Of a DNA stretch of 64,000 nt, positions 26,543-34,978 are shown one piece after another. The notes below the pieces were generated by a model, which was given only the letters and a program-made list of their open reading frames with translations, was not told the origin of the DNA and did no database searches. The DNA is from a virus. Position numbers and translations under genes: made by a program. Location: IMG/VR virus record IMGVR_UViG_3300023235_000015, positions 38,343-102,342 of that record; one strand, given 5' to 3'. Position 1 is the stretch's first letter. Each line of letters begins with the position of its first letter.

Positions 26543-26698
26543 TTACTGCCAAGGGTAATTGTTTACAATACCAACCCAAGCTAGAACCGTCCAGCCTGCG
26601 AATGTTACAACTGCTAGGTAAAATGCTAGGTAAATAATATAAAACAAACAACCTAGACAACCTATACCCGTTACTACTCCATTTTCTAAATCAGACAT
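26543..26698 (-). CDS. Small membrane protein
   Basis: 51 aa (MSDLENGVVTGIGCLGCLFY, then IIYLAFYLAVVTFAGWTVLA). One or two membrane helices with a GCLGC motif. RBS AAAGGATAAT precedes the ATG. Confidence 0.65.
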   Translation of the reverse strand: MSDLENGVVTGIGCLGCLFYIIYLAFYLAVVTFAGWTVLAWVGIVNNYPWQ

Positions 26699-26731
26699 TA
26701 TTATCCTTTCTGATAAACATAATTAGTATAG

Positions 26732-26866
26732 TCATTTCTTTGCTGCTCTTTTCTTTGCGTTCTTACGAATAGCCTTATCAATAGCCAAAGCACTAAGCTT
26801 GCTAAAGGTTTGAATATCCATAATATCCCACTTTGTATTAGACCTAATATAACTTCTATTGCTCAT
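26732..26866 (-). CDS. Small basic protein
   Basis: 44 aa, MSNRSYIRSNTKWDIMDIQT to a Lys/Arg-rich tail AIRKNAKKRAAKK. Possibly nucleic-acid binding. RBS AAAAGGAATT. Confidence 0.55.
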   Translation of the reverse strand: MSNRSYIRSNTKWDIMDIQTFSKLSALAIDKAIRKNAKKRAAKK

Positions 26867-26876
26867 AATTCCTTTT

Positions 26877-26972
26877 TTATGGTTTGTCGCTTATTATAAT
26901 TGCTATAGTTATTAAAAGAATCCAAATGTTTAATAACATTGCTTTGATAAAAAATAATTCGTTATTGTACAT
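26877..26972 (-). CDS. Small membrane protein
   Basis: 31 aa, MYNNELFFIKAMLLNIWILL then ITIAIIISDKP; one membrane helix. Begins one base after the upstream gene ends. Confidence 0.5.
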   Translation of the reverse strand: MYNNELFFIKAMLLNIWILLITIAIIISDKP

Positions 26973-26973
26973 A

Positions 26974-27261
26974 TTACCAATCTTGTTCTAGATCGCTTGC
27001 ACAATAATTTAGTTCATCTTCTAGAACAGTTACGATTTCTTCTATGTTCTCATGAATACCATTTAGATCATCTTTTGTAATTCCATCAAGCTCATACAAA
27101 AGATCAGCAGCGTCCATTACAATATTTGCCGCTTTACCAACACCCTTAGCAACTTCCCTAATCTCGTAAGGAGAATTGTCTGGTGGATTAAAGTACGGAT
27201 CGTTGTCACTAACACCGGGAGGCAGATTGCCGTTATTTGGGATACCAATACTGTTAGGCAT
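26974..27261 (-). CDS. Hypothetical protein
   Basis: 95 aa from ATG 27261 (MPNSIGIPNNGNLPPGVSDN). Pro/Asn-rich N-terminus, acidic helical C-terminus. Overlaps the upstream gene by 8 nt. Confidence 0.65.
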   Translation of the reverse strand: MPNSIGIPNNGNLPPGVSDNDPYFNPPDNSPYEIREVAKGVGKAANIVMDAADLLYELDGITKDDLNGIHENIEEIVTVLEDELNYCASDLEQDW

Positions 27262-27499
27262 ATACTTTCTCCCATTCTCCACTACAATCAGGCTCTACGA
27301 ACTTGTAAGGGCCATGTAGCTCTACAAGCAAACCTTCATCGTAACCAGTACCATACTCAGCAACAGTCCATTCATAGGTTTCTTTTTTAATAGCATAATG
27401 TTCTTTTATTGCGCCAATAGGACTGTCAGCTTCATAAATTTCATCAGTTTCTTTAATAACATTGTCATTAATATTTACAAACAACTTATATCTGTTCAT
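27254..27499 (-). CDS. Hypothetical protein, EADSPxEA type
   Basis: 81 aa (MNRYKLFVNINDNVIKETDE, then IYEADSPIGAIKEHYAI and LHGPYKFVEPD). Similar in plan to the protein at 24732. Start overlaps the upstream stop (TAATG). Confidence 0.65.
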   Translation of the reverse strand: MNRYKLFVNINDNVIKETDEIYEADSPIGAIKEHYAIKKETYEWTVAEYGTGYDEGLLVELHGPYKFVEPDCSGEWEKVYA

Positions 27500-27675
27500 T
27501 AGATTACTTTCTGTAGTAGCTCAATTACCCCATAAATACCCCAACCTAGAGCATTGATAAGGATTAGTATATAAATAAGCATTGCCATCCAAACATTCAA
27601 AGAATAGTCAGCAATAAATCCATCGCCTCTAGGGTTAGTTACATATACTGGTAGACTGTAATTCCATTTACTCAT
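27499..27675 (-). CDS. Small membrane protein
   Basis: 58 aa, MSKWNYSLPVYVTNPRGDGF followed by a hydrophobic segment MAMLIYILILINALGWGIYG. RBS AAAGGAAAAT precedes the start. Confidence 0.65.
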   Translation of the reverse strand: MSKWNYSLPVYVTNPRGDGFIADYSLNVWMAMLIYILILINALGWGIYGVIELLQKVI

Positions 27676-27685
27676 ATTTTCCTTT

Positions 27686-27778
27686 CTACATCTTTTCCAT
27701 AATAGTTTGTAGCTGCTCGCTAATTAAAAATAACATAACATAAACAGAAATCATAAAGCATATTTTTACAAAATTCAT
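27686..27778 (-). CDS. Small membrane protein
   Basis: 30 aa, MNFVKICFMISVYVMLFLIS then EQLQTIMEKM. One membrane helix; start overlaps the upstream stop by one base (TAATG). Confidence 0.5.
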   Translation of the reverse strand: MNFVKICFMISVYVMLFLISEQLQTIMEKM

Positions 27779-28041
27779 TACTTCACAACCCAATCATTTA
27801 GATTTAGTACATCCCAAATTACTTCTCTTACAGCGGTGTCCATTACTTCTCCAACTTCATCATTATAATTAGTTGTAAGGAAACTCGTTACACGTTCAAC
27901 AGCTTCCCAATCAACTTTGCCCCCTGTATATACTAACAGAGAACCTACAATCATGCCAATCGTCTTATTCCCTTCCTCGCTAAACATTTCAAAGCTTTCA
28001 GGAATCTTTTCTTTTACTTTTGTGCTTCCCCAATCATTCAT
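27778..28041 (-). CDS. Hypothetical protein
   Basis: 87 aa (MNDWGSTKVKEKIPESFEMF...LNLNDWVVK), helical. Overlaps the upstream gene by one base. Not recognised. Confidence 0.65.
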   Translation of the reverse strand: MNDWGSTKVKEKIPESFEMFSEEGNKTIGMIVGSLLVYTGGKVDWEAVERVTSFLTTNYNDEVGEVMDTAVREVIWDVLNLNDWVVK

Positions 28042-28538
28042 TAGTTCCTTTCAAGAATGGGCCTACATTCCCACTCAACAATTTCTTTTTCTTCGGTTTT
28101 TGTAGGCACATTACTGTAGTCAGGTACTTCGACTGTTTCTGTGCCAACAACTTTCTTTACACAAACTGTTTCTCTATATGTTGACAGACTATACTTCAAA
28201 GTATTCGATAGCGGCTTATGCGCCTTGAAATACTCATCCTTATAATCTTTATCAAAACTACCTAGCTTACTTACCGCGCTACTAAATTTCTCATCTGAGT
28301 ATAGCCAAACATTTGAGCTAATACTAGGGAAAGGTAGATCAGGATTATCTTGGAGAAAGTCGGCCAACAGTCTAAGATCACGAACAGTAGTAATCTTATT
28401 GTTTAGTTCATAAGCTTCCTCTAACTCAGTATAACTAGCCCCAACTTTAGAGCGTGTATCTTCCTTTGGGCTAGTAAGCTCTGTCTTTTCCCAATCAGCA
28501 GTAACTTCTTCAATATCAGATGTTTCAACGTCAGTCAT
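28041..28538 (-). CDS. Hypothetical protein
   Basis: 165 aa. TTVRDLRLLADFLQDNPDLP followed by FPSISSNVWLY is a pattern known from hypothetical actinophage proteins; the C-terminus is a VGTETVEVPDY/EIVEWECRP beta region. Function unknown. Confidence 0.7.
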   Translation of the reverse strand: MTDVETSDIEEVTADWEKTELTSPKEDTRSKVGASYTELEEAYELNNKITTVRDLRLLADFLQDNPDLPFPSISSNVWLYSDEKFSSAVSKLGSFDKDYKDEYFKAHKPLSNTLKYSLSTYRETVCVKKVVGTETVEVPDYSNVPTKTEEKEIVEWECRPILERN

Positions 28539-28843
28539 TAGTATGAATTCCCGTCTTTATCTATGCGACTAAATCCGCCGCAAAGTTTATTGATAGTATA
28601 AAAACCATAATTAGTTAGGCTCCAATTACCAAATGCATCTTCTCTAGTATAACCGCGCCTCTGTAGAATCTGAAGCTTACGAAATACTAGCGGTCTAGGA
28701 TAAACCTTATTGAAGTATTCGTGCATCCCTTTAACATCAACTTTGTTATCGTAACCAACTTTGAAGATATAAGCAAGTACAAGTTCATCTGGAATATCAG
28801 CACACTTCATTGGCAGATAAGGATGAGTGATTTTGTTACTCAT
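28538..28843 (-). CDS. Hypothetical protein, possible winged helix
   Basis: 101 aa. LVFRKLQILQRRGYTREDAF then GNWSLTNYGFYTINK looks like a winged-helix fold, suggesting DNA binding. Coupled to both neighbours. Tentative. Confidence 0.6.
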   Translation of the reverse strand: MSNKITHPYLPMKCADIPDELVLAYIFKVGYDNKVDVKGMHEYFNKVYPRPLVFRKLQILQRRGYTREDAFGNWSLTNYGFYTINKLCGGFSRIDKDGNSY

Positions 28844-29037
28844 TATTGCTCCGAATCCTCATTAAGAATTTCCTCTAAAGAAATAATTACATTCTCCAAT
28901 GCTGCAAGTCCACCTTGAAAATGCGCAATTTCATAAGCACTTTTGCCATTAAGTAATTCTTCATATTGTAGCTGATCTGTACCCCATTCAACATTTGTGA
29001 TTAGTTCTTCTAGTAACTGCTCTACTGTATAAGTCAT
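28843..29037 (-). CDS. Small hypothetical protein
   Basis: 64 aa (MTYTVEQLLEELITNVEWGT...EEILNEDSEQ), acidic and helical. Overlaps both neighbours. Confidence 0.6.
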   Translation of the reverse strand: MTYTVEQLLEELITNVEWGTDQLQYEELLNGKSAYEIAHFQGGLAALENVIISLEEILNEDSEQ

Positions 29038-29255
29038 TTGTTATCTCTTTCTTTTTTAGGTAGTACTGTAGCTAAAGCAGCGTAAGCATTAGCTCTACAA
29101 GCATCAACTATTAGATAGCCCGCAGCATTGCCTGACCCTGTAAAGCCAGCGTCAGCTACACTTTTATACTGATTCCAACTAGACCTTCTGCCGTCTAAAT
29201 ACATTTGAGCCATTTCAATTGCTTCTTCTTTAGTTTCACATTTTTCTTCATCCAT
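29034..29255 (-). CDS. Small hypothetical protein
   Basis: 73 aa (MDEEKCETKEEAIEMAQMYL...), with a Gly-rich middle (FTGSGNAAGYLIVDACRANA). Overlaps the following gene (ATGA). Not recognised. Confidence 0.6.
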   Translation of the reverse strand: MDEEKCETKEEAIEMAQMYLDGRRSSWNQYKSVADAGFTGSGNAAGYLIVDACRANAYAALATVLPKKERDNK

Positions 29256-29267
29256 AACAATCCTTTC

Positions 29268-29720
29268 TTAGAACGACCGTCCGATTAGTATAGCAGGCGT
29301 GGTGCGGTTTAGGCACCACACACCGCTGTTATCCCTCTCGATGTAGTAAACGCGGCTTAGGTTGGCTCTCACCAGCCTCTCAGCGCATCCCTGACAGGGC
29401 CGACTCGATCCCACGTGACCAGTCATGTTCGCATTGAGAGTATATACCAAAATGCTAAGATTAGATTTATCATTAAAATGTCTGATTTTATCTAAAGCAT
29501 CATCCTCAGCATGTATTGAACGTTTCGCGTGGTCAGAATCATCATAGCGAAAATTTAGTGGAATATGAGAAGTACCAGTACTTTCAACGCTTTTAGTTTT
29601 TTCATTAAATATAACAGCGCCAGTTTTAAATGTAAGAATAGTGCTGCGCTTAGCATTTGTGTCAGCATATCTCCATACATAATGATCTAGATACTTAGTA
29701 ATGAGTTCTTCAGGATTCAT
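29268..29720 (-). CDS. CMP/dCMP deaminase-like protein
   Basis: 150 aa from ATG 29720. Zinc site HAEDDAL and SSRPCQGCAERLV give the HAE...PCxxC signature of cytidine/deoxycytidylate deaminases. Would feed dUMP to ThyX. The last 50 codons are GC-rich relative to the rest, suggesting a recombined C-terminus. Confidence 0.8.
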   Translation of the reverse strand: MNPEELITKYLDHYVWRYADTNAKRSTILTFKTGAVIFNEKTKSVESTGTSHIPLNFRYDDSDHAKRSIHAEDDALDKIRHFNDKSNLSILVYTLNANMTGHVGSSRPCQGCAERLVRANLSRVYYIERDNSGVWCLNRTTPAILIGRSF

Positions 29721-29964
29721 AATCTTCTTCAAAATCACTTTCAATGTCAAAGTCAAAGCTTACAGAAATTATGTTAGAAATTTCAGAGCAACTTTGAATT
29801 GTAGCTTCTGCCTCTCGCTTAAGAGGTGCAATTAAATCATCATTGTCTTTGAGAGTTTTTAACGCCTCTTCTTTAAGCATCTGTACAGCATCATACAATA
29901 CGATTGCTTTCTCATAGCTGATAGTTAGTTCTTTTATATCATTTGATTCCATTTTTATTTCCAT
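29710..29964 (-). CDS. Hypothetical protein
   Basis: 84 aa, two helices then an acidic tail (FDFDIESDFEEDYES). Overlaps the deaminase start and the GNAT gene. Start at 29964 or 29952. Confidence 0.6.
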   Translation of the reverse strand: MEIKMESNDIKELTISYEKAIVLYDAVQMLKEEALKTLKDNDDLIAPLKREAEATIQSCSEISNIISVSFDFDIESDFEEDYES

Positions 29965-30326
29965 TCCTTTTTGAAATTAGTACCATCATAAAATGATTCT
30001 GATATATTGTCGTGCATGCTAGCTGTGAGTACACTTACGTCATGTTCTTTAGATATAGCTTTTAATAGTTGTTTGCCATATCCTTTACGCCTTTCGCTTT
30101 TACGAGTGTAGAAATTTACTTTATCTCTTGTAACAATAGCCCAAGCCAAAAGCTTTTCATCATTGTCTTTTAGCATGTAAACACGGCCCTTGTTAGAGTA
30201 AGGATAATTTCTAGCTATCACTAATTCATCTAGCATCATACCAGTAGTTCTAAAATTCAGACTTTTACATTTTGTGTAATCATTATAACTTAAATTTTCT
30301 ACGTTTAGCTTCTGTACTTTAGGCAT
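29955..30326 (-). CDS. GNAT-family acetyltransferase
   Basis: 123 aa. FYTRKSERRKGYGKQLLKAI contains the acetyl-CoA-binding RxxGxG/A motif, and ISESFYDGTNFKKEWK is a typical C-terminal GNAT segment. Substrate unknown; phage GNATs can modify host proteins or small molecules. Confidence 0.75.
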   Translation of the reverse strand: MPKVQKLNVENLSYNDYTKCKSLNFRTTGMMLDELVIARNYPYSNKGRVYMLKDNDEKLLAWAIVTRDKVNFYTRKSERRKGYGKQLLKAISKEHDVSVLTASMHDNISESFYDGTNFKKEWK

Positions 30327-30334
30327 TCACTCTC

Positions 30335-30592
30335 CTAATTGTCATTAGGGTTATGTTTTTTACCATTAGGGCTATATGAACTTTCATGGAGAGAATATTT
30401 ACTTTTATTTATCCAATCCATCCTGCGCTCATAATCTCCTACAATACTTTCAACAACGTCCCAAATAGCCTCCATGTATACTTTAGAGTATTCTGATTGA
30501 GTGGAATCGCTGGTGAACCTTTGTACGGCACGTTTCGCGCCCTCAATCTTTATTTCTGTATCACATTCTGATAATGCTTTATTAAGTGTCAT
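30335..30592 (-). CDS. Hypothetical protein
   Basis: 85 aa (MTLNKALSECDTEIKIEGAK...), helical with a polar C-terminus. Overlaps the upstream gene (TAATG). Confidence 0.6.
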   Translation of the reverse strand: MTLNKALSECDTEIKIEGAKRAVQRFTSDSTQSEYSKVYMEAIWDVVESIVGDYERRMDWINKSKYSLHESSYSPNGKKHNPNDN

Positions 30593-30759
30593 TATTTAAA
30601 TCCTTTTATCCACTGTCGCATTTTTGTGATTTTTAAGCCGGATATTTGAGCGCAAACCTCGCCCGTAGAAGTATTGACAAATTTTGCGTAGTAAGTCCAA
30701 TCTTTAGAATTTTCAGGATCATTTTCTACGCCTGTTTCTATATGATGGCCTTCTTTCAT
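30592..30759 (-). CDS. Small hypothetical protein
   Basis: 55 aa, MKEGHHIETGVENDPENSKD with a beta-rich WTYYAKFVNTSTGEVCAQIS and a basic tail MRQWIKGFK. Its stop overlaps the next start. Confidence 0.6.
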   Translation of the reverse strand: MKEGHHIETGVENDPENSKDWTYYAKFVNTSTGEVCAQISGLKITKMRQWIKGFK

Positions 30760-30766
30760 GAGACTA

Positions 30767-31099
30767 CTAAGCTACTTCCTTCTTGGCTCTATCGTTATTG
30801 TGATAAGTTTCTAGCGTGTAAGTACCCTTAAAGCCATCAAAGGACAATACACTGCGCCCCCAACGAAACTTCATATGAGGCGCAACATTATCACCTTCAT
30901 ATTCCTCATGGTATCCATCTACGAAGCCCCACTTTGACATAGCAAGAATCGCCGCGCCAATATTCTTATCAGGATCACTACCATTGAATACGAAACCATT
31001 ACCATTTAGGAATGAATGGTACATATCTAGGTTTGCGTCAATAGCACAACCAATGCATTCATTTCTTTCTCTTACAGTAAGCTCTTTAATTGAACTCAT
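30767..31099 (-). CDS. Hypothetical protein
   Basis: 110 aa (MSSIKELTVRERNECIGCAI...). Mixed fold with NGNGFVFNGSDPDKNIGAAI. Function unknown. Confidence 0.65.
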   Translation of the reverse strand: MSSIKELTVRERNECIGCAIDANLDMYHSFLNGNGFVFNGSDPDKNIGAAILAMSKWGFVDGYHEEYEGDNVAPHMKFRWGRSVLSFDGFKGTYTLETYHNNDRAKKEVA

Positions 31100-31100
31100 A

Positions 31101-31391
31101 TTATACCTTTAGTGTAACGTTGGGGGTGTTATTGACTGCAAATTCATAGATTTGAAAATCATGACGATCAACTAGCATATATCTATTACTAGGTACGTGC
31201 TGCTTATGCTTAATACGGTTTTCAATAATAACAATAGAAACATCTACAGCCTCTTGTACTGTATCGGCTTCAATCCATCCTGCGCCTCCAACAATTGAAA
31301 CAGGGTGATCGTTATAATTCTTGTCATATTCATAATGATCGTTACAAGCATTGTCAAACAACTGGAATCTATTATTAATTAATTCTCTCAT
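31101..31391 (-). CDS. Hypothetical protein, EADxxxEA type
   Basis: 96 aa. GWIEADTVQEAVDVSIVI resembles the EADSP..A motif of 24732 and 27254. Lies 2 bp after the ArdC-like gene. Function unknown. Confidence 0.65.
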   Translation of the reverse strand: MRELINNRFQLFDNACNDHYEYDKNYNDHPVSIVGGAGWIEADTVQEAVDVSIVIIENRIKHKQHVPSNRYMLVDRHDFQIYEFAVNNTPNVTLKV

Positions 31392-31393
31392 AT

Positions 31394-32389
31394 CTAATCT
31401 TTTTTCTTGTATGTATCTTCAGGGGTGTATTCAAAACAAAGGACAGAATCCACAGCTTTTTGAGCCTTACCACTAGCCTGAACAATAAGCTTCTTGTCGT
31501 CCTCTAGCTTACTAATCCATCCATTAATGTAAGCAGTAGAATTAGTCGTCATTTCTTCAGTTTCAATCTCACAAATATTAGTCAAGAAATTGGCTCCAAT
31601 TTCAGCTACCAATTCTTCTTTGCTGTATTTCTCATCGCCAAAGCTATCACCCTTGATTCTATTCAGGCGCGACTCATGACCAGTAGCGTGAATTGACTCA
31701 TGGAAAAGAGTTTTGTAATACTCTTCTTCGCTATGGAATGATTCCTGACTAGGCATTGTAATAGAATCAGTAGACGGACGATAAAAAGCTCTATCGCCAA
31801 GATGCTTAATTTCAGGCTTATCATCCCAATCTACAATAATTTCTTCAGCCCTTTCAATAGGGTTAAATTCAATACCTTCAGGCTTATCAATCTCGATTCC
31901 AAGATTGGTCTGATCAATGTTAAACACGTAAATATACTTCAAGTATGGAATCATAACTTTTTCAGGATCACCATTTTCATCTACTTTGTCTCTACTGTCA
32001 CCCTTAAACATATTCCAATAGGTGATAAGCGTACTCTTTTCGTTCTCAGAAATACCAGTATAAGCATCAGAGTCTTTAACTCGACAAGCCTGCTTATACT
32101 TTTTGTAGCCGTCATTATCGTTTGCGATATTATTACTCTTGCACCAAGCTTTACAAGACAAGCTATCAGCTTGCTTATAAGTAAGCCAAAACGGACTTTC
32201 AAATTCTTTATTAGTTGCTGCAATGTCAAGCAACAGCGGGTTTAGACCCCTGTATGCTTTCTTACTAATGAAATTTCTGTGTGCGCCCAAAGGATTCCAA
32301 GGTTTCTTCCAAGGGATTTTTCCAGATTTGAGCGAATCCACGAAAGCATTAGTGACGCTATCGTATACATCTAGTTTATTCTTAGCCAT
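31394..32389 (-). CDS. ArdC-like antirestriction protein
   Basis: 331 aa. The N-terminus (FVDSLKSGKIPWKKPWNPLG, then HRNFISKKAYRGLNPLLL) matches the ssDNA-binding domain of ArdC. The C-terminus has a zincin site, TLFHESIHATGH, with a further acidic KEELVAEIGANFL motif. ArdC proteins protect incoming DNA from type I restriction. First gene of the 22.5-32.4 kb block; a candidate promoter lies upstream. Confidence 0.85.
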   Translation of the reverse strand: MAKNKLDVYDSVTNAFVDSLKSGKIPWKKPWNPLGAHRNFISKKAYRGLNPLLLDIAATNKEFESPFWLTYKQADSLSCKAWCKSNNIANDNDGYKKYKQACRVKDSDAYTGISENEKSTLITYWNMFKGDSRDKVDENGDPEKVMIPYLKYIYVFNIDQTNLGIEIDKPEGIEFNPIERAEEIIVDWDDKPEIKHLGDRAFYRPSTDSITMPSQESFHSEEEYYKTLFHESIHATGHESRLNRIKGDSFGDEKYSKEELVAEIGANFLTNICEIETEEMTTNSTAYINGWISKLEDDKKLIVQASGKAQKAVDSVLCFEYTPEDTYKKKD

Positions 32390-32533
32390 CTTTTATTCAA
32401 ACCTTTCGAGTCAATGGCATTTATAGGATACGGGAAGTATAGCACACTCACCCGCTACAACGTAATGAGGCCGCAAACCTACTCTCAGAGCCAAAATAGC
32501 TCCAAGAGTAAATCTGCGCCACACTATAATATT
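32390..32533 (-). promoter_or_regulatory. Noncoding leader with candidate extended -10 promoter
   Basis: On the minus strand TGCTATACT (TATACT at 32436-32441) is an extended -10; the best -35 (TTACGT, 18 nt upstream) is poor. Upstream, ACTCT-TG-GAGC/GCTC-TG-AGAGT forms a hairpin over TATTTTG. Probably drives the ArdC operon. Confidence 0.4.
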
Positions 32534-32611
32534 CTAAATAGAGGACAAAAGACCTCCTACAAACATAATAGCAATAAATAGTGACAGTATTCCGTTATCA
32601 ACCATAGTCAT
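32534..32611 (-). CDS. Very small membrane peptide
   Basis: 25 aa, MTMVDNGILSLFIAIMFVGG LLSSI in one piece of hydrophobic sequence. RBS AAGGAACAAT precedes it. Short, so uncertain. Confidence 0.4.
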   Translation of the reverse strand: MTMVDNGILSLFIAIMFVGGLLSSI

Positions 32612-32619
32612 ATTGTTCC

Positions 32620-32838
32620 TTACGCTGCGATAGTTTCTTTACTTCCTTCTACTACTATTATAATTTCATCATGACTAATCATGAATGGGGAATCTTCAAT
32701 AATGCCTGCAATATGAACATGGTTCCCGTTATGTTTATCTACACTAAGAACTTCTCTAGTGTAAACCTCACCATGCGGCAAATATGAAAACTCTATAAAT
32801 TGCCCTTTTTTAATTGTTTTGACGCTTTCCTTGTTCAT
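32620..32838 (-). CDS. Hypothetical protein
   Basis: 72 aa (MNKESVKTIKKGQFIEFSYL...), beta-rich, possibly a small barrel. Preceded by leader element A. Confidence 0.65.
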   Translation of the reverse strand: MNKESVKTIKKGQFIEFSYLPHGEVYTREVLSVDKHNGNHVHIAGIIEDSPFMISHDEIIIVVEGSKETIAA

Positions 32839-32863
32839 GGTTCCTCTCTATTGTATTTTTTAT

Positions 32864-32915
32864 GCCAGAGGCATAATCAAGTGCAGCTTTTACACTACAC
32901 TTAATATGCGCCTAA
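32864..32915 (-). promoter_or_regulatory. Leader hairpin element A
   Basis: Minus strand: TAGGCG, basal pair GCAT/ATGC, core AAGTGTAG/CTGCACTT, then the A-rich GAGAGGAA ribosome-binding segment. Basal C-G replaces the T-A of other copies. Confidence 0.75.
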
Positions 32916-33235
32916 ACAGTAACTACATCGCGCTCAGCCCAATAACGAACTTTATTTTTCTCATCATCAATCTTTTTATTGTTGTTATCAATAGATTTCT
33001 TAGCTTCATCTAGCATATGAGGGAAATTAACGTCGCCGTAATACCCCCAACATGAATCAATGAAATTTCCACACTTATCTTCTACAACCCAACCATATAC
33101 TTCGCCTTTAGCCCAAGAGCTAACTTCACCCTTAGAATAGTTATCAAACTCTACGCTAGGGTCGCCAGCATCTTGATCATAGTGAAAGTAGATTGTATGG
33201 TTATTGTATTCTTCACCACTTATTGAGTCAATCAT
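32912..33235 (-). CDS. Hypothetical protein
   Basis: 107 aa from ATG 33235 (MIDSISGEEYNNHTIYFHYD), directly after the conserved ribosome-binding segment; longer starts run into the leader hairpin. GWVVEDKCGNFIDSCWGYYG is a segment I recognise from hypothetical phage proteins. The stop TAG is the first codon of element A. Confidence 0.7.
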   Translation of the reverse strand: MIDSISGEEYNNHTIYFHYDQDAGDPSVEFDNYSKGEVSSWAKGEVYGWVVEDKCGNFIDSCWGYYGDVNFPHMLDEAKKSIDNNNKKIDDEKNKVRYWAERDVVTV

Positions 33236-33260
33236 TGTTTTTCTCTCTTTTGTTTTTATA

Positions 33261-33313
33261 TTAGAAGTATAATCAAGTAGTGGATTTCCGCCCACTACTT
33301 AATATACACCTAA
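33261..33313 (-). promoter_or_regulatory. Leader hairpin element B
   Basis: Core AAGTAGTGG/CCACTACTT over GCGGAAAT, basal GTAT/ATAC, constant flanks TAGGTG and TTCTAA. Core identical to elements I and L. Confidence 0.8.
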
Positions 33314-33844
33314 CTAAACAGGCACACTCTCATTATCCTGTCTTAGAACATCAAACTGCTCTAGTTCAACATCAGCCCAAGTATCAAACGCTTGTGCCAC
33401 AAGAGCAATGTTTTCAGGCAGTTCTACACCAACTACGCCATCATAGTCATCTTCTATAATATCCAAGCCAAGATCATCACAGATATTATGGATGACACTC
33501 TTATCATGAATCATCATTCCCCACGTGCCATAATCATCACTTACGGTTGAATCAAAATTCAGAGCGTTAGCAATAATGCAAGCTTGAGCTTCTTGTGGTG
33601 TACTCATTAGAAGCTCATCAATAACTTCACCCTTACCAGCAACACGAACTTCATTAGCAAACTTTAGAAGCTCATTAATAGAAGCCCTGTTACGGATAGC
33701 ATGTAGATTTTGATAACAACCTTGATTACTTCTAAAGTAAATTTCAAGACTATTACTAACCTCAAACTTTTCTTTGTCTACATAAACTTCGCGGCCACTA
33801 ACAGGATCAACAACAATATGGGTAGGAAAATTACTTTTTAGCAT
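33314..33844 (-). CDS. Hypothetical protein, paralog of 37360
   Basis: 176 aa. VVDPVSGREVYVD, IRNRASINELLKFANEVR, ELLMSTPQEAQACIIANALN and a DYG..W.M segment all recur in the protein at 37360, so the two are paralogs. Function unknown. Confidence 0.7.
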   Translation of the reverse strand: MLKSNFPTHIVVDPVSGREVYVDKEKFEVSNSLEIYFRSNQGCYQNLHAIRNRASINELLKFANEVRVAGKGEVIDELLMSTPQEAQACIIANALNFDSTVSDDYGTWGMMIHDKSVIHNICDDLGLDIIEDDYDGVVGVELPENIALVAQAFDTWADVELEQFDVLRQDNESVPV

Positions 33845-33877
33845 TGTTTCTCTTTCTATTTGTTTTATACATTCTAT

Positions 33878-33930
33878 TTAGAAGTATAATCAGACACTAC
33901 ACTTTCATGCAGTGTCTAATATACACCTAA
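33878..33930 (-). promoter_or_regulatory. Leader hairpin element C
   Basis: Core AGACACT/AGTGTCT over GCATGAAAGTGT, basal GTAT/ATAC; flanks conserved. Confidence 0.8.
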
Positions 33931-33931
33931 C

Positions 33932-34099
33932 TTAATACATTACGCTAGCTATATATCCCCGTACTTTTTCTTCCTCTACAAAATCAGCGCCCAAAAAGAA
34001 ATCGTAGTCAGTCCAACCATCTACAAATTCCTGAGCATCTTCCAATGTATCAGCTTCAACTTCAATTGTAGTATCTACACCTACAGTAAAGATAGCCAT
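33932..34099 (-). CDS. Small hypothetical protein
   Basis: 55 aa, MAIFTVGVDTTIEVEADTLE DAQEF...RGYIASVMY (shown in two parts). Strand plus EADTLEDA helix plan as in 24732. Stop lies 1 nt before element C. Confidence 0.65.
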   Translation of the reverse strand: MAIFTVGVDTTIEVEADTLEDAQEFVDGWTDYDFFLGADFVEEEKVRGYIASVMY

Positions 34100-34135
34100 T
34101 GTTTCTTCTCTCTGTTGTATTTATATAAACATCAC

Positions 34136-34186
34136 TTAGAAGCTTAATCATGCTCACTTTTTCAAGTGAACATAATAAACGCCTAA
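34136..34186 (-). promoter_or_regulatory. Leader hairpin element D
   Basis: Core ATGTTCACTT/AAGTGAGCAT closed by GAAA, basal GTTT/AAGC. The upstream gene's TAG stop is part of the TAGGCG flank. Confidence 0.8.
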
Positions 34187-34950
34187 TAAAGGCTTGAATC
34201 GAAGCAGAAGTGGCCGTCACCGTCAGGACAAATAAACTTCTTAGCTTCATCATCCCACTTGGACTTTCCTTCATAACACCAAAAATCAGTCCAATCTTCA
34301 CAATTAATTTCAGTACCAGTGAATGTTTCACGCGGCCAAGCATTTTCATACTCAACATGCATAAGTTCACCAGCACGATAATCAATAGTTACACGTTCAC
34401 CCTTACGATCATCACAAGTAGCAATAGTAAAAGCATCAGCATCCCATCCAAAACCTTCTTCAAGGACACGAAATACTCTAGGCTTAGTATAACCACCACG
34501 AACATCACAACCACCATGAATTTGTAGAAGGATATACTGCTCACCATCTTCAATACCCTCAAAGTGAGTGTACTGAATTACCTGACTAAGCAGGTTTTCA
34601 CTATTATAAGAGTTTACAGTTCCACCAAGCCAACTTTCAGCATGTTCACCAGCAAACTCTTCCATTTCTACACGCCAAGGCGAATTTTCATCACCTTTAG
34701 CATCAACCCACTCATTGAATTTGGTGTCAAGTTCAGCATCAAACTCTAGCCAACTATCACAGTAATGAAAGATAGAAATTGTTGGACCAAATTCACTAGT
34801 CTCAACTTTAGGTGAGTCAATAAAGGATTGAACTGTTTTATCACGGTTCATTTCCCAATTTCTACCATAAGCACCACCACTATCACAAATATTTCTGCCG
34901 GTCGGTTCGATTAACATACCAGCCAATACTTTTTGAGTTTCTGTAGCCAT
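34183..34950 (-). CDS. Conserved phage hypothetical protein
   Basis: 255 aa from ATG 34950 (MATETQKVLAGMLIEPTGRN), after the conserved ribosome-binding segment. YILLQIHGGCDVRGGYTKPR is a motif I recognise from hypothetical actinophage proteins. Function unknown. Stop TAG is shared with element D. Confidence 0.75.
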   Translation of the reverse strand: MATETQKVLAGMLIEPTGRNICDSGGAYGRNWEMNRDKTVQSFIDSPKVETSEFGPTISIFHYCDSWLEFDAELDTKFNEWVDAKGDENSPWRVEMEEFAGEHAESWLGGTVNSYNSENLLSQVIQYTHFEGIEDGEQYILLQIHGGCDVRGGYTKPRVFRVLEEGFGWDADAFTIATCDDRKGERVTIDYRAGELMHVEYENAWPRETFTGTEINCEDWTDFWCYEGKSKWDDEAKKFICPDGDGHFCFDSSLY

Positions 34951-34978
34951 TTGTTTCTCTCTCTTTTTGTTTATACGA

